A stretch of DNA of 57,502 nucleotides from Okeania sp. SIO3I5 (GTDB lineage Bacteria > Cyanobacteriota > Cyanobacteriia > Cyanobacteriales > Microcoleaceae). This document shows positions 28,200 to 36,133 of this stretch, in pieces (the stretch's first letter is position 1; the number at the start of each line of letters is the position of its first letter). A program made the translations under genes and the position numbers. The notes beneath the pieces are model-generated. The model was not told where the DNA came from. It did no database searches and saw only the letters and a program-made list of their open reading frames with translations. Location: contig NZ_JAAHHT010000042.1 of NCBI RefSeq assembly GCF_010672085.1, forward strand, positions 1-57,502. Reading direction: 5' to 3'.

Positions 28200-28402
28200 T
28201 AATATTCGCAGTTAATTGTTGCACAGAAATCTAATAAGGTTGCCAGGGGTGCGGAACTGTTCATCATCATATAAGCAATGACAGCTATAGGGAAAGAATC
28301 ATTTGTCTCATTTGCATCGTCATATCTAAGAAAAGCTTGGTTAATCATAAACTCTGAATATTCCATAATTTCAGCAGATGCTAGTTCAGCAAATTTATCC
28401 AT
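28181..28402 (-). CDS. Small unknown protein
   Basis: 73 residues; MDKFAELASAEIMEYSEFMINQ start, one moderately hydrophobic stretch (SFPIAVIAYMMMNSSAPLATLL, about 37-60) that may be a membrane helix or buried helix. Followed (28403-28874 upstream of it) by ~470 bp where I see only a HIP1 site and short unsupported ORFs. Confidence 0.5.
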   Translation of the reverse strand: MDKFAELASAEIMEYSEFMINQAFLRYDDANETNDSFPIAVIAYMMMNSSAPLATLLDFCATINCEYYHDNIR

Positions 28403-28874
28403 TGTGCCTTGAATAGACTTGTCGCTTTATAACTTAAAAAATCCTCAAGACGCTTGATATGTAAGGATTATAGCCATCAATAAAAATAAAAATCCTGAAA
28501 ATATTACTCTACCTGAGTTTGAACGTTTTTTCCTCTATTTGGCGACAAGTCTAATAAATTCCTTGCAGTCCATCTAAATAACCATTAAGATGCCATCAGA
28601 AGTACACATTATAATAATAGGGCGTATACAAGCGATCGCCTCCTTTTTTTCTATCGGTTCCTGCATTCACTCATAAAACTGCTCAGAAAGTATGGTCTTA
28701 AGGATGTGTATTTCCACCCCTTCATCTGTCAATTCCTTGTGTGAGATATAATCTCAGGAATTGTTGTAATTATCTTTGTTGAATTTATTTTTAACCAAGT
28801 TTCTCCAGAGCAAGATAGCGCCCGACATATCAAAGACGATACCTGAAAAATTATTTTTTTTTGCATGATAATTT

Positions 28875-29399
28875 TCATTTTTTCCTAATGTTATCTATGA
28901 ATAATAAACCCAAACCTACACCACTAATAAGCATGACATTATCTATTGTATTTGCACTAGCTTCTATCTCTGGGATCTGGAAGGTTTGTTTCTTGTTTTT
29001 AGTCACAGACGTAGATTTTATCTCCTCTTCTGTCGACTTAGTTTGTGCCACATATCCAGGTAAAACACAACCAATTCCACCACCATTAGCCAAACAAACT
29101 TTTTGCTCATTGGACAAGTTAGAAAACTCCATGCTTGAATTATTGCTATGAAACTTTAATTTGACTTTGTTTCCTTCTACGAATAACGTATAAGGCGGTA
29201 ATTGCGGTTGCTTCTGTTCTACTTTTTTCACTACAGGCTTTATATTTTTTTCTATTGTTTTTTCCGGCTTAGATTTCTGGCTGAATACTGCAACTATACC
29301 ACCACCGCCTAACACCAAGAAAAGCAATACTAACGGCAAAGTTTTTTTGATTATTTCTGATGTCAAGCTATGATTGATTTCTTGGTTGGTTTTTTCCAT
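28875..29399 (-). CDS. Membrane protein with two terminal hydrophobic segments
   Basis: 174 residues: membrane segment at about 21-40 (LVLLFLVLGGGGIVAVF), Lys/Pro-rich linker, small globular part with two Cys (KVCLANGGGIGCVLPG), and a second hydrophobic segment near the end (VMLISGVGLGLLFI). Located just after the FtsK-like ATPase; plausible envelope or particle-membrane component. Family unknown. Confidence 0.6.
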   Translation of the reverse strand: MEKTNQEINHSLTSEIIKKTLPLVLLFLVLGGGGIVAVFSQKSKPEKTIEKNIKPVVKKVEQKQPQLPPYTLFVEGNKVKLKFHSNNSSMEFSNLSNEQKVCLANGGGIGCVLPGYVAQTKSTEEEIKSTSVTKNKKQTFQIPEIEASANTIDNVMLISGVGLGLLFIDNIRKK

Positions 29400-29590
29400 C
29401 TATTTTCCTCTATTTTTCTCCTAATTAATAAGTTTGATTTGTAACTTTAGTTTTTGGAACTTAGCTGTCACGGCGATCGCCTACCTATTGCAGTTCCTTG
29501 GAGGATTTTGGGAATTATCAGAAAAATTTTATTGACTGTTAAAATCGCTGAACATCCCATAAAACATGAAGTAACATCGGTTAGTAACAT

Positions 29591-31165
29591 CTAATCTACA
29601 TCTGCTGTGCCTGGAGCAACATCCGATGTGTCATTGGTTGTGAATCTAACACTAACCTTACCTCCCACTTGCTTCTCTATTACAGTTCCCAGTATTTTTG
29701 TCTCGAAATCTTTAAAGATTGACTTGATAGTTTCAGCAGTAAGTTTATACTTTTTGAATTTAGTCTGAACTTCTCTAACTGTAACGGACTGTTGCAAGAT
29801 ACAGAAGGCTAAGATTTCCGACTCAATCTGCTCTAAAGTTGGTAATTTTTTCTTTGTTAAGTCAATCTTATTGTCCGATAGATTGTCTTGCATTTCGTCG
29901 GAATCATCATGGAAATCACCCTCATAATTGTCAGGCTCAGTATCAGAATTATTGTTACAATCGTCGGCTTCATTGTCATTATAATTATTGTTAGTTTCTT
30001 GAGTTTCATTATCCTCAGAATCATCTCCAACTTTGACAGATTCCAGAACCATCATATTGATAGGGATTGGTAATTTAGCTGGAGTATCTTCTACTAAAAT
30101 AGGATAGTTTTGAGTATGACACCAAGAGTAAACTTCGGGGTTAATCTTCTTACTATAAGTTTTAGCTATCTCCCCTAGTCTGACTCTCTTGAAACATTTC
30201 CTGACTGAGCCTAAACCTTTTAAATCTAAAGCCTCTAACTCAGCATTTTGAACCAGTCCAATTAGTCTAATACCGACTTTTCTTGCTTGTCTCAGAATGG
30301 AGATAAAACATTGCTTAAATGTTGGCTTAAACCATTCATCATCCTTGGTTGATTTTGATTGCTTCAGCTCGTCTATAGTTTCGTTAAATTCGTCAGCAAT
30401 AATGTTAATAAATGGATAGTTCTCTATACCTTTTTCTCTCAGTTTGTAACGCCGCTTCATTTCTATGTGAATGATCTTGAAGAAATGAGCACAACTTACT
30501 GTAAAAGGCAAATTATCATCAAGGAAATCTTGAAACAGTATTTCCATTGATTTATCATCCTTGAGGTAATGTTCTGGAATTGTGTCTTGCTTCCAACTCC
30601 CATAATTCATCCCCTTACAATAATTAGTAAACTCTTGGAAGTCACCTGGTTTATAGTGCGGATTCGAAACAATAGCAACACCACCCAGATACTTTACGAA
30701 TGCTGTTGCTAAGGTACTTTTCCCCCCTCCTGTTTCAGCCTCCAATATGGCGTGAGGGTACTTGTCTGATTCTGTGACAAATCTAATCCATTCAAAATAT
30801 TTATCCACATCAAGTTCAGTATTCTGAGGCATCAACATCATTGTTTGCTGCTGTGGGTACGCTACTTCATACAATTGATTGATTCTGATTTCAGCCTCGG
30901 CAGCGGTACTGGTAACGTGATATTCTCTCATAGTATTGGCGATAGCACCGTCTACCTGCAGTTCGTAGGAGCGCTTCATGGCATAGCCCGCAGACGCTAT
31001 TCCACATCCGGCAAAGTAAGCACTCACAGCATTTGAACTGTGGGGATGGAGAGCGAACGCCATACAACCAACACCTCCTACAAGGAAAGCGACTGGACTG
31101 CCCATAATATCCATGATGCGCCACCCCCTACTAAAACCCCAGTGAATGCTATCAGCAAACACCAA
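29591..31165 (-). CDS. FtsK/HerA-like DNA-translocating ATPase
   Basis: 524 residues. Two N-terminal hydrophobic segments (about 22-37 and 47-62) give membrane anchoring; Walker A ETGGGKST at 144-151; Walker B IINIIADEFNE-type, DE at 258-259; a region after it with QARKVGIRLIGLVQ, as in FtsK/HerA/VirD4-type motors. Then an Asn/Asp-rich linker (~390-440) and a C-terminal ~70-residue winged-helix-like domain (TVREVQTKFKKYKL), an arrangement reminiscent of FtsK. In the absence of relaxase or terminase genes it may be the genome-packaging ATPase of a tailless virus; a conjugation coupling protein is the alternative. Confidence 0.7.
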   Translation of the reverse strand: MVFADSIHWGFSRGWRIMDIMGSPVAFLVGGVGCMAFALHPHSSNAVSAYFAGCGIASAGYAMKRSYELQVDGAIANTMREYHVTSTAAEAEIRINQLYEVAYPQQQTMMLMPQNTELDVDKYFEWIRFVTESDKYPHAILEAETGGGKSTLATAFVKYLGGVAIVSNPHYKPGDFQEFTNYCKGMNYGSWKQDTIPEHYLKDDKSMEILFQDFLDDNLPFTVSCAHFFKIIHIEMKRRYKLREKGIENYPFINIIADEFNETIDELKQSKSTKDDEWFKPTFKQCFISILRQARKVGIRLIGLVQNAELEALDLKGLGSVRKCFKRVRLGEIAKTYSKKINPEVYSWCHTQNYPILVEDTPAKLPIPINMMVLESVKVGDDSEDNETQETNNNYNDNEADDCNNNSDTEPDNYEGDFHDDSDEMQDNLSDNKIDLTKKKLPTLEQIESEILAFCILQQSVTVREVQTKFKKYKLTAETIKSIFKDFETKILGTVIEKQVGGKVSVRFTTNDTSDVAPGTADVD

Positions 31166-31380
31166 CCATAATCTATGCTCCCCCTACCTAAGTTGGCTGC
31201 CATTCCATCACGAGCTTGAGGATGATTATTACCTTGAAAAATTCTATATGCAATATACCCCAAAGCTAGGTAGAACAAAGCTAAAGCCGGGTACATCTGC
31301 ACTATTTCTGCTAAAAAAATACTTAGGCAGCTACTAAAAACTCCTAAGCTTGAATACCAGATTAATTTTTGTTTTGCCAT
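31078..31380 (-). CDS. Small membrane protein overlapping the ATPase start
   Basis: 100 residues, three hydrophobic segments (about 7-24, 29-46 and 75-95). It overlaps the ATPase gene start by 88 nt, so the two are translationally coupled and probably partners. A GC hairpin (AGAGCGGG/CCCGCTCT, 31388-31415) lies just upstream of its ATG and could control translation. Confidence 0.65.
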   Translation of the reverse strand: MAKQKLIWYSSLGVFSSCLSIFLAEIVQMYPALALFYLALGYIAYRIFQGNNHPQARDGMAANLGRGSIDYGWCLLIAFTGVLVGGGASWILWAVQSLSL

Positions 31381-31387
31381 GATATCA

Positions 31388-31415
31388 AGAGCGGGAGATA
31401 TCCCCGCCCCGCTCT
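31388..31415. promoter_or_regulatory. GC-rich 8-bp hairpin before the membrane-protein start codon
   Basis: AGAGCGGG/CCCGCTCT ends 8 nt before the ATG at 31380 on the minus strand, where a ribosome site should lie. It might limit translation or be a weak terminator. Confidence 0.45.
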
Positions 31416-31424
31416 AACTAAGTT

Positions 31425-31646
31425 TTAATCCAAATTCATTATGTCTATTTGAGTGCCGTAATTTATAGCTCCTGGCTCATTTAATATGCCTATTGAGTCA
31501 CCAGAATTGCCGGTAGAAATATCAGGGTTCGCACCCTGAGAGTCATTGATATTAATGATTCCGACTTGTTGAATGAAGTTATCAGTAGAATTTACAATTC
31601 CAATTTGTGTACGGTTTTTGCCTTTTTTGTTTTTTTTGCCCCGCAT
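31425..31646 (-). CDS. Small protein with Lys-rich N-terminus
   Basis: 73 residues: KKNKKGKNR-type basic start, then Asn/Ile/Gly/Asp-rich repeats (IGIVNSTDN, VGIININDS, IGILNEPG, IDIMNLD) with ~14-residue spacing, a possible small beta-helix. Another member of the basic-tail set. Confidence 0.55.
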   Translation of the reverse strand: MRGKKNKKGKNRTQIGIVNSTDNFIQQVGIININDSQGANPDISTGNSGDSIGILNEPGAINYGTQIDIMNLD

Positions 31647-31678
31647 GATTTTTATCTCCCTATTTTTCGGTTATTTTT

Positions 31679-32203
31679 TTAAATCTTGGAACTTAGTGCA
31701 CTCAACTGTTCTGAGTGCTTCTTTTTCATAGTACCTAGAGTAGTTTGACGTTGCCTGTCAATCATCTGGAATTGTTGTTGACGGCGGGTTTTACCAATAT
31801 CGTAGCCAGCCCACAGTCTGTCCATCCCTGAAAACATTTGGTTGAAACTATCCCATTGCTTCTTAACACTTTGGGCCACGATTAACTTACTCTTGCTCCA
31901 GAATTTAGCAATTGTACTTTCACTTTGAGCCATAGACTTAATAGCAGCGTAATTCTTGCCTGCAAAAGCAGCTTGTTTCTTCATTTCTTTAGCTAGCTCT
32001 TGATTACCTAAAACATCTGTTTCAGATAACATTAAACCTTGAGCTTCCCAAGTATTGACTGCATTGCTTCCTTCTTCTAAGAAAACATGAGAATACCCAC
32101 CATTGTCAGGAGTTATACATCCTGTAGAAATGGTTGCTGTTTTGCCCCCTGATTTTCTATTGCCAACTTCGGAACCGCCAAAAAACATATCATTGTCTGT
32201 CAT
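31679..32203 (-). CDS. Unknown mostly helical protein
   Basis: 174 residues; disordered start (FGGSEVGNRKSGGK), then long helices rich in Gln, Lys and Ser (about 65-170, RRQQQFQMIDRQRQ). No membrane segment. Position beside the ATPase suggests a structural or scaffold role; unproven. Confidence 0.55.
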   Translation of the reverse strand: MTDNDMFFGGSEVGNRKSGGKTATISTGCITPDNGGYSHVFLEEGSNAVNTWEAQGLMLSETDVLGNQELAKEMKKQAAFAGKNYAAIKSMAQSESTIAKFWSKSKLIVAQSVKKQWDSFNQMFSGMDRLWAGYDIGKTRRQQQFQMIDRQRQTTLGTMKKKHSEQLSALSSKI

Positions 32204-32238
32204 TTTTACTCCTATTTTAGTTAGTTTGATATATTCAT

Positions 32239-32508
32239 CTACAAGCTTGATTTTAGCTCATTGACTTTATCTCTTAAGGCTTGAATTGATTCGATAATAT
32301 CGTCGAATGCCATTTCACCCTCCATTAGAGGTATATAAGGATTGCATTGTATACAAGGATTGCATTTAGCGGCAGCATCTTTGGCTGTATGGACTAAACC
32401 CGCTACATCATCAATATTAGTGTCATCTTCAGTTGCTAATATTTCAATTGCTGTTAAAGATTTTGCCAGCCAATATTTATCTCTAATGTCAACTGTCACC
32501 TTTACCAT
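32239..32508 (-). CDS. Small unknown protein with two CxxC-like Cys
   Basis: 89 residues. CNPCIQCNPY (about 54-63) is a C-x2-C-x2-C pattern within an otherwise helical protein. Starts 2 nt after the stop of the 48-residue gene; part of the overlapping mini-gene chain. Confidence 0.55.
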   Translation of the reverse strand: MVKVTVDIRDKYWLAKSLTAIEILATEDDTNIDDVAGLVHTAKDAAAKCNPCIQCNPYIPLMEGEMAFDDIIESIQALRDKVNELKSSL

Positions 32509-32510
32509 TT

Positions 32511-32657
32511 TTAACTCTTTTTTTTAGTTAGTTTTAACTGGTTTGAATGTTTCCTTCTGCAACGTTCGTCATTTATATATTTAATATGCGGAGGTGCATT
32601 AGGAAATCTTAGGAATGTATCAACATATTCCGGGACGTATTGTGAGTGAATTTTCAA
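32511..32657 (-). CDS. 48-residue basic protein, TTG start
   Basis: Starts at a TTG that overlaps the stop of the preceding gene; a strong AGGAGG lies 5 nt upstream. Encodes KIHSQYVPEYVDTFLRF..., ending in a Lys-rich tail (LTKKKS). It fills the gap exactly between its neighbours. Unknown function. Confidence 0.6.
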   Translation of the reverse strand: MKIHSQYVPEYVDTFLRFPNAPPHIKYINDERCRRKHSNQLKLTKKKS

Positions 32658-32812
32658 CTTACCTCCTGTCGTTCACTATTTAATGCTTGCTCTAACAGTT
32701 GAGATTTGATTTTTATTCGGGTTCGGTAGAGGAAGTGCAAGATTAATTCCTGCTGCTTAATTTGGTCTTGAATCTGTTGATAAAGTTGTTGATAATCTTG
32801 TTCTGTTGACAT
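32654..32812 (-). CDS. 52-residue Gln-rich coiled-coil protein
   Basis: ATG at 32812, 3 nt after the stop of the preceding gene, with GGAGA about 10 nt upstream. MSTEQDYQQLYQQIQDQIK...: a single amphipathic helix. Its 3' end supplies the AGGAGG for the next gene. Tight packing strongly supports it. Confidence 0.65.
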   Translation of the reverse strand: MSTEQDYQQLYQQIQDQIKQQELILHFLYRTRIKIKSQLLEQALNSERQEVS

Positions 32813-32815
32813 AAA

Positions 32816-33001
32816 TTAAAGGTCTCCTAATACATCGCCTTCGGCATTGGTTGGTGAATTTTCTGTTGTCGAATTACTAGCAATATTGTTAGTAAATTGA
32901 TTCAAACCATTAACCCAACGATGCCAATCAATCAGTATCCAATCAACAGCTTCTGACAATTTTTTTTTGGTTTTGTTCCGGCAGGGAATTATTTGAGTCA
33001 T
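32816..33001 (-). CDS. Small unknown protein
   Basis: 61 residues; starts inside the end of the 70-residue gene (4-nt overlap, ATGA). SEAVDWILIDWHRWVNGLNQ suggests one amphipathic helix. No family recognised. Confidence 0.55.
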   Translation of the reverse strand: MTQIIPCRNKTKKKLSEAVDWILIDWHRWVNGLNQFTNNIASNSTTENSPTNAEGDVLGDL

Positions 33002-33210
33002 AAATCCGAGATTCCCTGTAGTCTGGTGTTTAAATCGTGAGCTAGCTTGATGGCTGATTTTTCAGTTTTGAGTCTGGCGACGACGGTTTCACCACAGCAG
33101 ATATATCGTCTAGGTTTGGTATTAGTTTCACTGCCAGACATGACAAAGTTTTCATCTCTGGGAGTGAATTTGTTTCTGATGTAGCCTTTTGATTTTATTG
33201 GTTTTGTCAT
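32998..33210 (-). CDS. Small unknown basic protein
   Basis: 70 residues, basic (KSKGYIRNKFTPR), with a CCGETVVARLKTEKSA segment resembling a small beta-hairpin plus helix. Its ATG overlaps the stop of the 26-residue gene (ATGA). Confidence 0.55.
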   Translation of the reverse strand: MTKPIKSKGYIRNKFTPRDENFVMSGSETNTKPRRYICCGETVVARLKTEKSAIKLAHDLNTRLQGISDL

Positions 33211-33287
33211 CTCAATTTGGTAATCAATTCAAGGGTTACTAACCACAATACTGGGATAGAAATTAGAGTGGCAATAGAGTTAATCAT
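33207..33287 (-). CDS. 26-residue membrane microprotein
   Basis: MINSIATLISIPVLWLVTLELI..., one hydrophobic helix with a basic end. ATG overlaps the preceding stop (ATGA at 33284-33287) and its own stop overlaps the next ATG (33207-33210). Double coupling makes translation likely despite the size. Confidence 0.55.
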   Translation of the reverse strand: MINSIATLISIPVLWLVTLELITKLR

Positions 33288-33424
33288 CTGGCTAATAGTT
33301 CTATTGCAATGTGATAGTCTGGTTGTGGAGGATTACACCAAGCATCAGTAATTACCTCCCATAGTTGTTTGAGTTTTTTGCCTATTTTGTAGCCTATTGA
33401 AAAGGCAATTACTGATAGTTTCAT
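33284..33424 (-). CDS. 46-residue small protein
   Basis: MKLSVIAFSIGYKIGKKLKQLWEV...; hydrophobic-then-basic N-terminus, then DAWCNPPQPDYH. GGAA about 14 nt upstream. First of the ATGA-linked chain; a hairpin (33490-33518) lies upstream. Confidence 0.55.
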   Translation of the reverse strand: MKLSVIAFSIGYKIGKKLKQLWEVITDAWCNPPQPDYHIAIELLAR

Positions 33425-33489
33425 GGTGTAATTTTTCCTTTTTTTTGCTTGACTAAGTTGTTGGTTAAGTCTTGATTTTGTACAGAAAT

Positions 33490-33518
33490 CTAAAAACTAG
33501 GCTAGCACTAGGTTTTAG
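33490..33518. terminator. Imperfect 11-bp hairpin in the operon
   Basis: CTAAAAACTAG and CTAGGTTTTAG with a 7-nt loop, between genes 33549-33794 and 33284-33424. Possible internal attenuator or processing site. Confidence 0.4.
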
Positions 33519-33548
33519 ATTGATTTAAAAGGCTAAAGATAATCCGAA

Positions 33549-33794
33549 TCAGCTCTCATTAATCACCCATCGAGCAACTGCTTTTTTATCAGGTTCGCTC
33601 ATACCTTTTATTTGGGGATATGATTTTTCAATTGCTTGATAAATCCCTTCTTTTGTTTCTTCAGAAACTACTGGTGGGTAACCGTCGTAATCTAATTCAC
33701 TATTGACTTCTTGACTGGCTCCGTAATAGCCTAAACATTTGTCGGCCAATATCTTTTTTTCAATCATAATAATGGGAATCCTGTTACTAAACAA
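33549..33794 (-). CDS. Small unknown protein
   Basis: 81 residues; two helices, with DKKAVARWVINES at the end. No motif. The likely start may be the second Met (MIEKK) since the first nine residues are hydrophobic and atypical. Confidence 0.5.
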   Translation of the reverse strand: MFSNRIPIIMIEKKILADKCLGYYGASQEVNSELDYDGYPPVVSEETKEGIYQAIEKSYPQIKGMSEPDKKAVARWVINES

Positions 33795-33858
33795 GTGTGT
33801 TCACAAAACTGCGGTTTTGGTGTTTTTTTCTCCGTTTTTGCTAGTTGTTTTTCTAGAT

Positions 33859-34353
33859 TTATGATTCTTCTGAGTAGGGCAAAAGTGAGAATTTTTGCTG
33901 ATACTTTTTTACGTCTATTGCTGGTTTAGTTTCTAATAGTTTAGATACAGGGTCAAAGGCTCCTGTAATAGCGCTGACGTCAAGGTCTAATGCTTCTTGG
34001 TTGATGTTTTGTAGTTCTTCTTGGATGCTATCTACTCGCCGGATTTCTGACATGATTAAGCCGTCCACAAAACCTTGGTTTCTACCTGAGTCATAGAGTT
34101 GCGCTTCTTCTAATCCGGACTCGTAACCTGCGGTTACTGTTTTGATTTGACTGGCTTTTTTGGCTTTAACAATTATGTCGGCTCGACCGTTGGTTGTTTC
34201 TTGGAGTTTGTTGATAGCTGAAGTTCTGTTTTTTGGTTTGGGTTTTTGATGTTTTTGGGTGGCTTGTTGGCTTTGGTTGGTGTTGGTTGGTTCGGGTTGT
34301 TTATTCTGGGAAAATGACCGACTGTTTACGTTTTCTATGTCTTGTAAATCCAT
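33859..34353 (-). CDS. Unknown protein with disordered Gln/Lys-rich N-terminus
   Basis: 164 residues: low-complexity N-terminal ~50 (QKHQKPKPKNR) and helical rest (ELQNINQEALDLDV). Overlaps the preceding gene by 19 nt. Unknown role. Confidence 0.55.
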   Translation of the reverse strand: MDLQDIENVNSRSFSQNKQPEPTNTNQSQQATQKHQKPKPKNRTSAINKLQETTNGRADIIVKAKKASQIKTVTAGYESGLEEAQLYDSGRNQGFVDGLIMSEIRRVDSIQEELQNINQEALDLDVSAITGAFDPVSKLLETKPAIDVKKYQQKFSLLPYSEES

Positions 34354-34670
34354 TGGTTTTGTAGTTCTCTGAATTTGGTTTCTAAGTCTATGTTGATTGA
34401 TTTGAGTATCTCTTGGGGGGAGTGTTTTTGTAACAACTTCAGGTAGAGTTGTCTGCCAAAAACACCGCTTTTGCCATGCTCTAGGAATAGTCGAAGAGCA
34501 TACAAGAGCTTAATCTCACCCCAAGTGAAGTGAGTGTGATTTAACTTTAGTAATTTGTAGTCTTTGATGAATGTTTTGCGAGTTTTGACTCTTAACATTT
34601 TTCTGACTCGGTTTTTTGGTATTAATCCTTTTTTGTTGTGGTTAATTACCTCCGGCTTTATTGCGTTCAT
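34335..34670 (-). CDS. Unknown basic protein, first gene of the ATPase-region operon
   Basis: 111 residues, Lys/Arg-rich and helical (RVRKMLRVKTRKTF, WGEIKLLYALRLFLEHGKSG). Such composition suggests nucleic-acid binding and possibly operon regulation; no fold recognised. Its start lies at the edge of the 135-bp repeat copy 1. Confidence 0.55.
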   Translation of the reverse strand: MNAIKPEVINHNKKGLIPKNRVRKMLRVKTRKTFIKDYKLLKLNHTHFTWGEIKLLYALRLFLEHGKSGVFGRQLYLKLLQKHSPQEILKSINIDLETKFRELQNQWIYKT

Positions 34671-34800
34671 GGGGTGTTCGGTTTTACCTGATTTATGTTT
34701 ACCGGGTAAACGTTCAGCGAATAAGTCAGCGGAGGTACTAGCTGCGGTTCATGGGCTCTCTGGCTTTCTCCTACGTTCCCTTTGCTGCTTGCTCCAAAAA
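34671..34800. repeat. ~135-bp intergenic repeat, copy 1
   Basis: Shares with copies 2 and 3 the blocks GGTTTTACC, TACCGGGTAAACG, GGTACTAGCTG and CTCCTACGTTCCCTTTG. Adjacent to the start of the minus operon, so it may carry its promoter or operator. Confidence 0.75.
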
Positions 34801-34811
34801 ACAGTGTTTAC

Positions 34812-34950
34812 GGGGTATTCGGTTTTACCTGGTTTATGTGTACCGGGTAAACGCTCAAGATTGAAATAAGTTAGTCAAGGTACTAGCTGTGGTGCTTAGA
34901 TAGCGACACTGGCTACGTCTCCTACGTTCCCTTTGTTTCTTGCTTCAAAA
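34812..34950. repeat. ~135-bp intergenic repeat, copy 2
   Basis: Preceded by GTTTACGGGGTA, which forms an imperfect inverted repeat (10/12) with TACCGGGTAAAC inside the unit. 141 bp downstream of copy 1. Confidence 0.75.
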
Positions 34951-35130
34951 CGAGAGTTTATGGAATTTTTAAAGTATATTTAAGGTGTAAACCAGGTATA
35001 GATAAATAAAACCACTTATAGTTTTTCTGGGCTTCATCCATTCACTAATAAGTATTTTTTTTTATCTATGCTTAGATAATACATGGAATATACTTGTATA
35101 TCAAGAGGCAATAAGGGTAGTCAAAAGCCA

Positions 35131-35331
35131 ATGAAACAGATATCAGTCAGCATCCCTGACTATATATACAAAGTCCTAGTATTTTTGACTGACGTTTCTG
35201 GAAAAAGTCAAAGTGCGATATGCACTCCTTGGGTTGAACAAGGTATTTTGCACGAGTTTAGTAAGTACAAAGAAACTCACGAAACATTAGAGAGGTTAAA
35301 TATCTCTCTTGACGATGACAAGGGCAACTAA
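35131..35331 (+). CDS. Ribbon-helix-helix (CopG-like) regulator
   Basis: 66 residues from the ATG at 35131 (the frame continues 16 codons upstream). KQISVSIPDYIYKVLVFLTDVSGKS then a second helix is a ribbon-helix-helix pattern (beta strand, helix, turn, helix). Likely a DNA-binding autoregulator of the divergent region with repeats 34671-35550. C-terminal acidic end. Confidence 0.65.
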   Translation: MKQISVSIPDYIYKVLVFLTDVSGKSQSAICTPWVEQGILHEFSKYKETHETLERLNISLDDDKGN

Positions 35332-35421
35332 AGGTAATAGGTAAAATCTATCCCCTGTACGGCGAGGCTATACAGTTCGCTGTACAGTTTTCCTTGAATT
35401 ATGAAGTCAGATTGTGTTTAC

Positions 35422-35550
35422 GGGGTACTCAGTTTTATCTGATTTTTGTGTACCGGGTAAACGCTCAAGATTAAAATAAGTTAGTCAAGGTACTAGCTGC
35501 GGTTCATGGGCGCTCTGGCTTTCTCCTACGTTCCCTTTGTTATCTTGCAA
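35422..35550. repeat. ~135-bp intergenic repeat, copy 3
   Basis: Same blocks as copies 1 and 2, again with GTTTACGGGGTA before it and TACCGGGTAAAC within. It separates the two plus-strand regulator genes. Confidence 0.75.
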
Positions 35551-35674
35551 GGCTGTGGTGTGCAACCTTGCATACTCATATATTGGCATAGGTTGCATAT
35601 TTATGTCAAGTAACATATAGAAGTTTTTTGCAAGACGTAGCATACTAGACATAAATAGCCTTAGTATCCTATCT

Positions 35675-36082
35675 ATGCCAATTGACAAACCAAGTATTAG
35701 AGTTTTTTTTGATGACGAGTCATTACGTTTGAAGTTTAAACAGTTAGCCGTAGTGGCCAAAATCTCTATGACCAAGAGAGTTATTCAGTTTATTGAAAAG
35801 GATGTGGCCTTCTGGGAACAAACAGGGGAGATTTTAGACTTGAATGTTTTGGATGGAGATATTAAGGCAGATTCACAGCTTGACAGCCAGAGAAATAACC
35901 AAACTGAAAAACACCACGCCCCACAGCAAGTCAAAATTACCAAGCCTCGCAAGCAACACAAATCATACAAGGATAAGGTAGGGGACTTGCTGGCAGAACT
36001 GTCAGAGAATCAAGTCAAAGTTGGCCTTGACGATGGAACGGAGGAAATCTTTTATAGAGATGAGGTGGAGATTATTGAGTAA
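35675..36082 (+). CDS. Putative RHH-type DNA-binding protein with C-terminal beta domain
   Basis: 135 residues. N-terminal ~45 (SIRVFFDDESLRLKFKQLAVVAKISMTKRVIQFIE) fits strand-helix-turn-helix; a polar linker follows (65-95); the C-terminus (GDLLAELSENQVKVGLDDGTEE) looks like a small barrel. Possible partition or regulatory protein. No parA neighbour seen. Confidence 0.55.
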   Translation: MPIDKPSIRVFFDDESLRLKFKQLAVVAKISMTKRVIQFIEKDVAFWEQTGEILDLNVLDGDIKADSQLDSQRNNQTEKHHAPQQVKITKPRKQHKSYKDKVGDLLAELSENQVKVGLDDGTEEIFYRDEVEIIE

Positions 36083-36133
36083 AACTTTTTATCCCCCCGC
36101 AGTTAATACTCACTAGGGAGGGAAGCAGACAAG

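Noticed and set aside
28720-28800. Short minus ORFs (20-28 residues) such as one reading ISHKELTDEGVEIHILKTI
   Set aside because: Protein-like but no start codon or ribosome site; at most a decayed fragment.
12894-34670. Interpretation as an ordinary tailed prophage
   Set aside because: Fibre and lysis-like genes are present, but no terminase, portal, capsid protease, tape measure or tail genes could be recognised.
34671-35550. Three 135-bp repeats as integron attC sites
   Set aside because: No R'/R'' core (RYYYAAC/GTTRRRY) pair could be located and no integron integrase is present.
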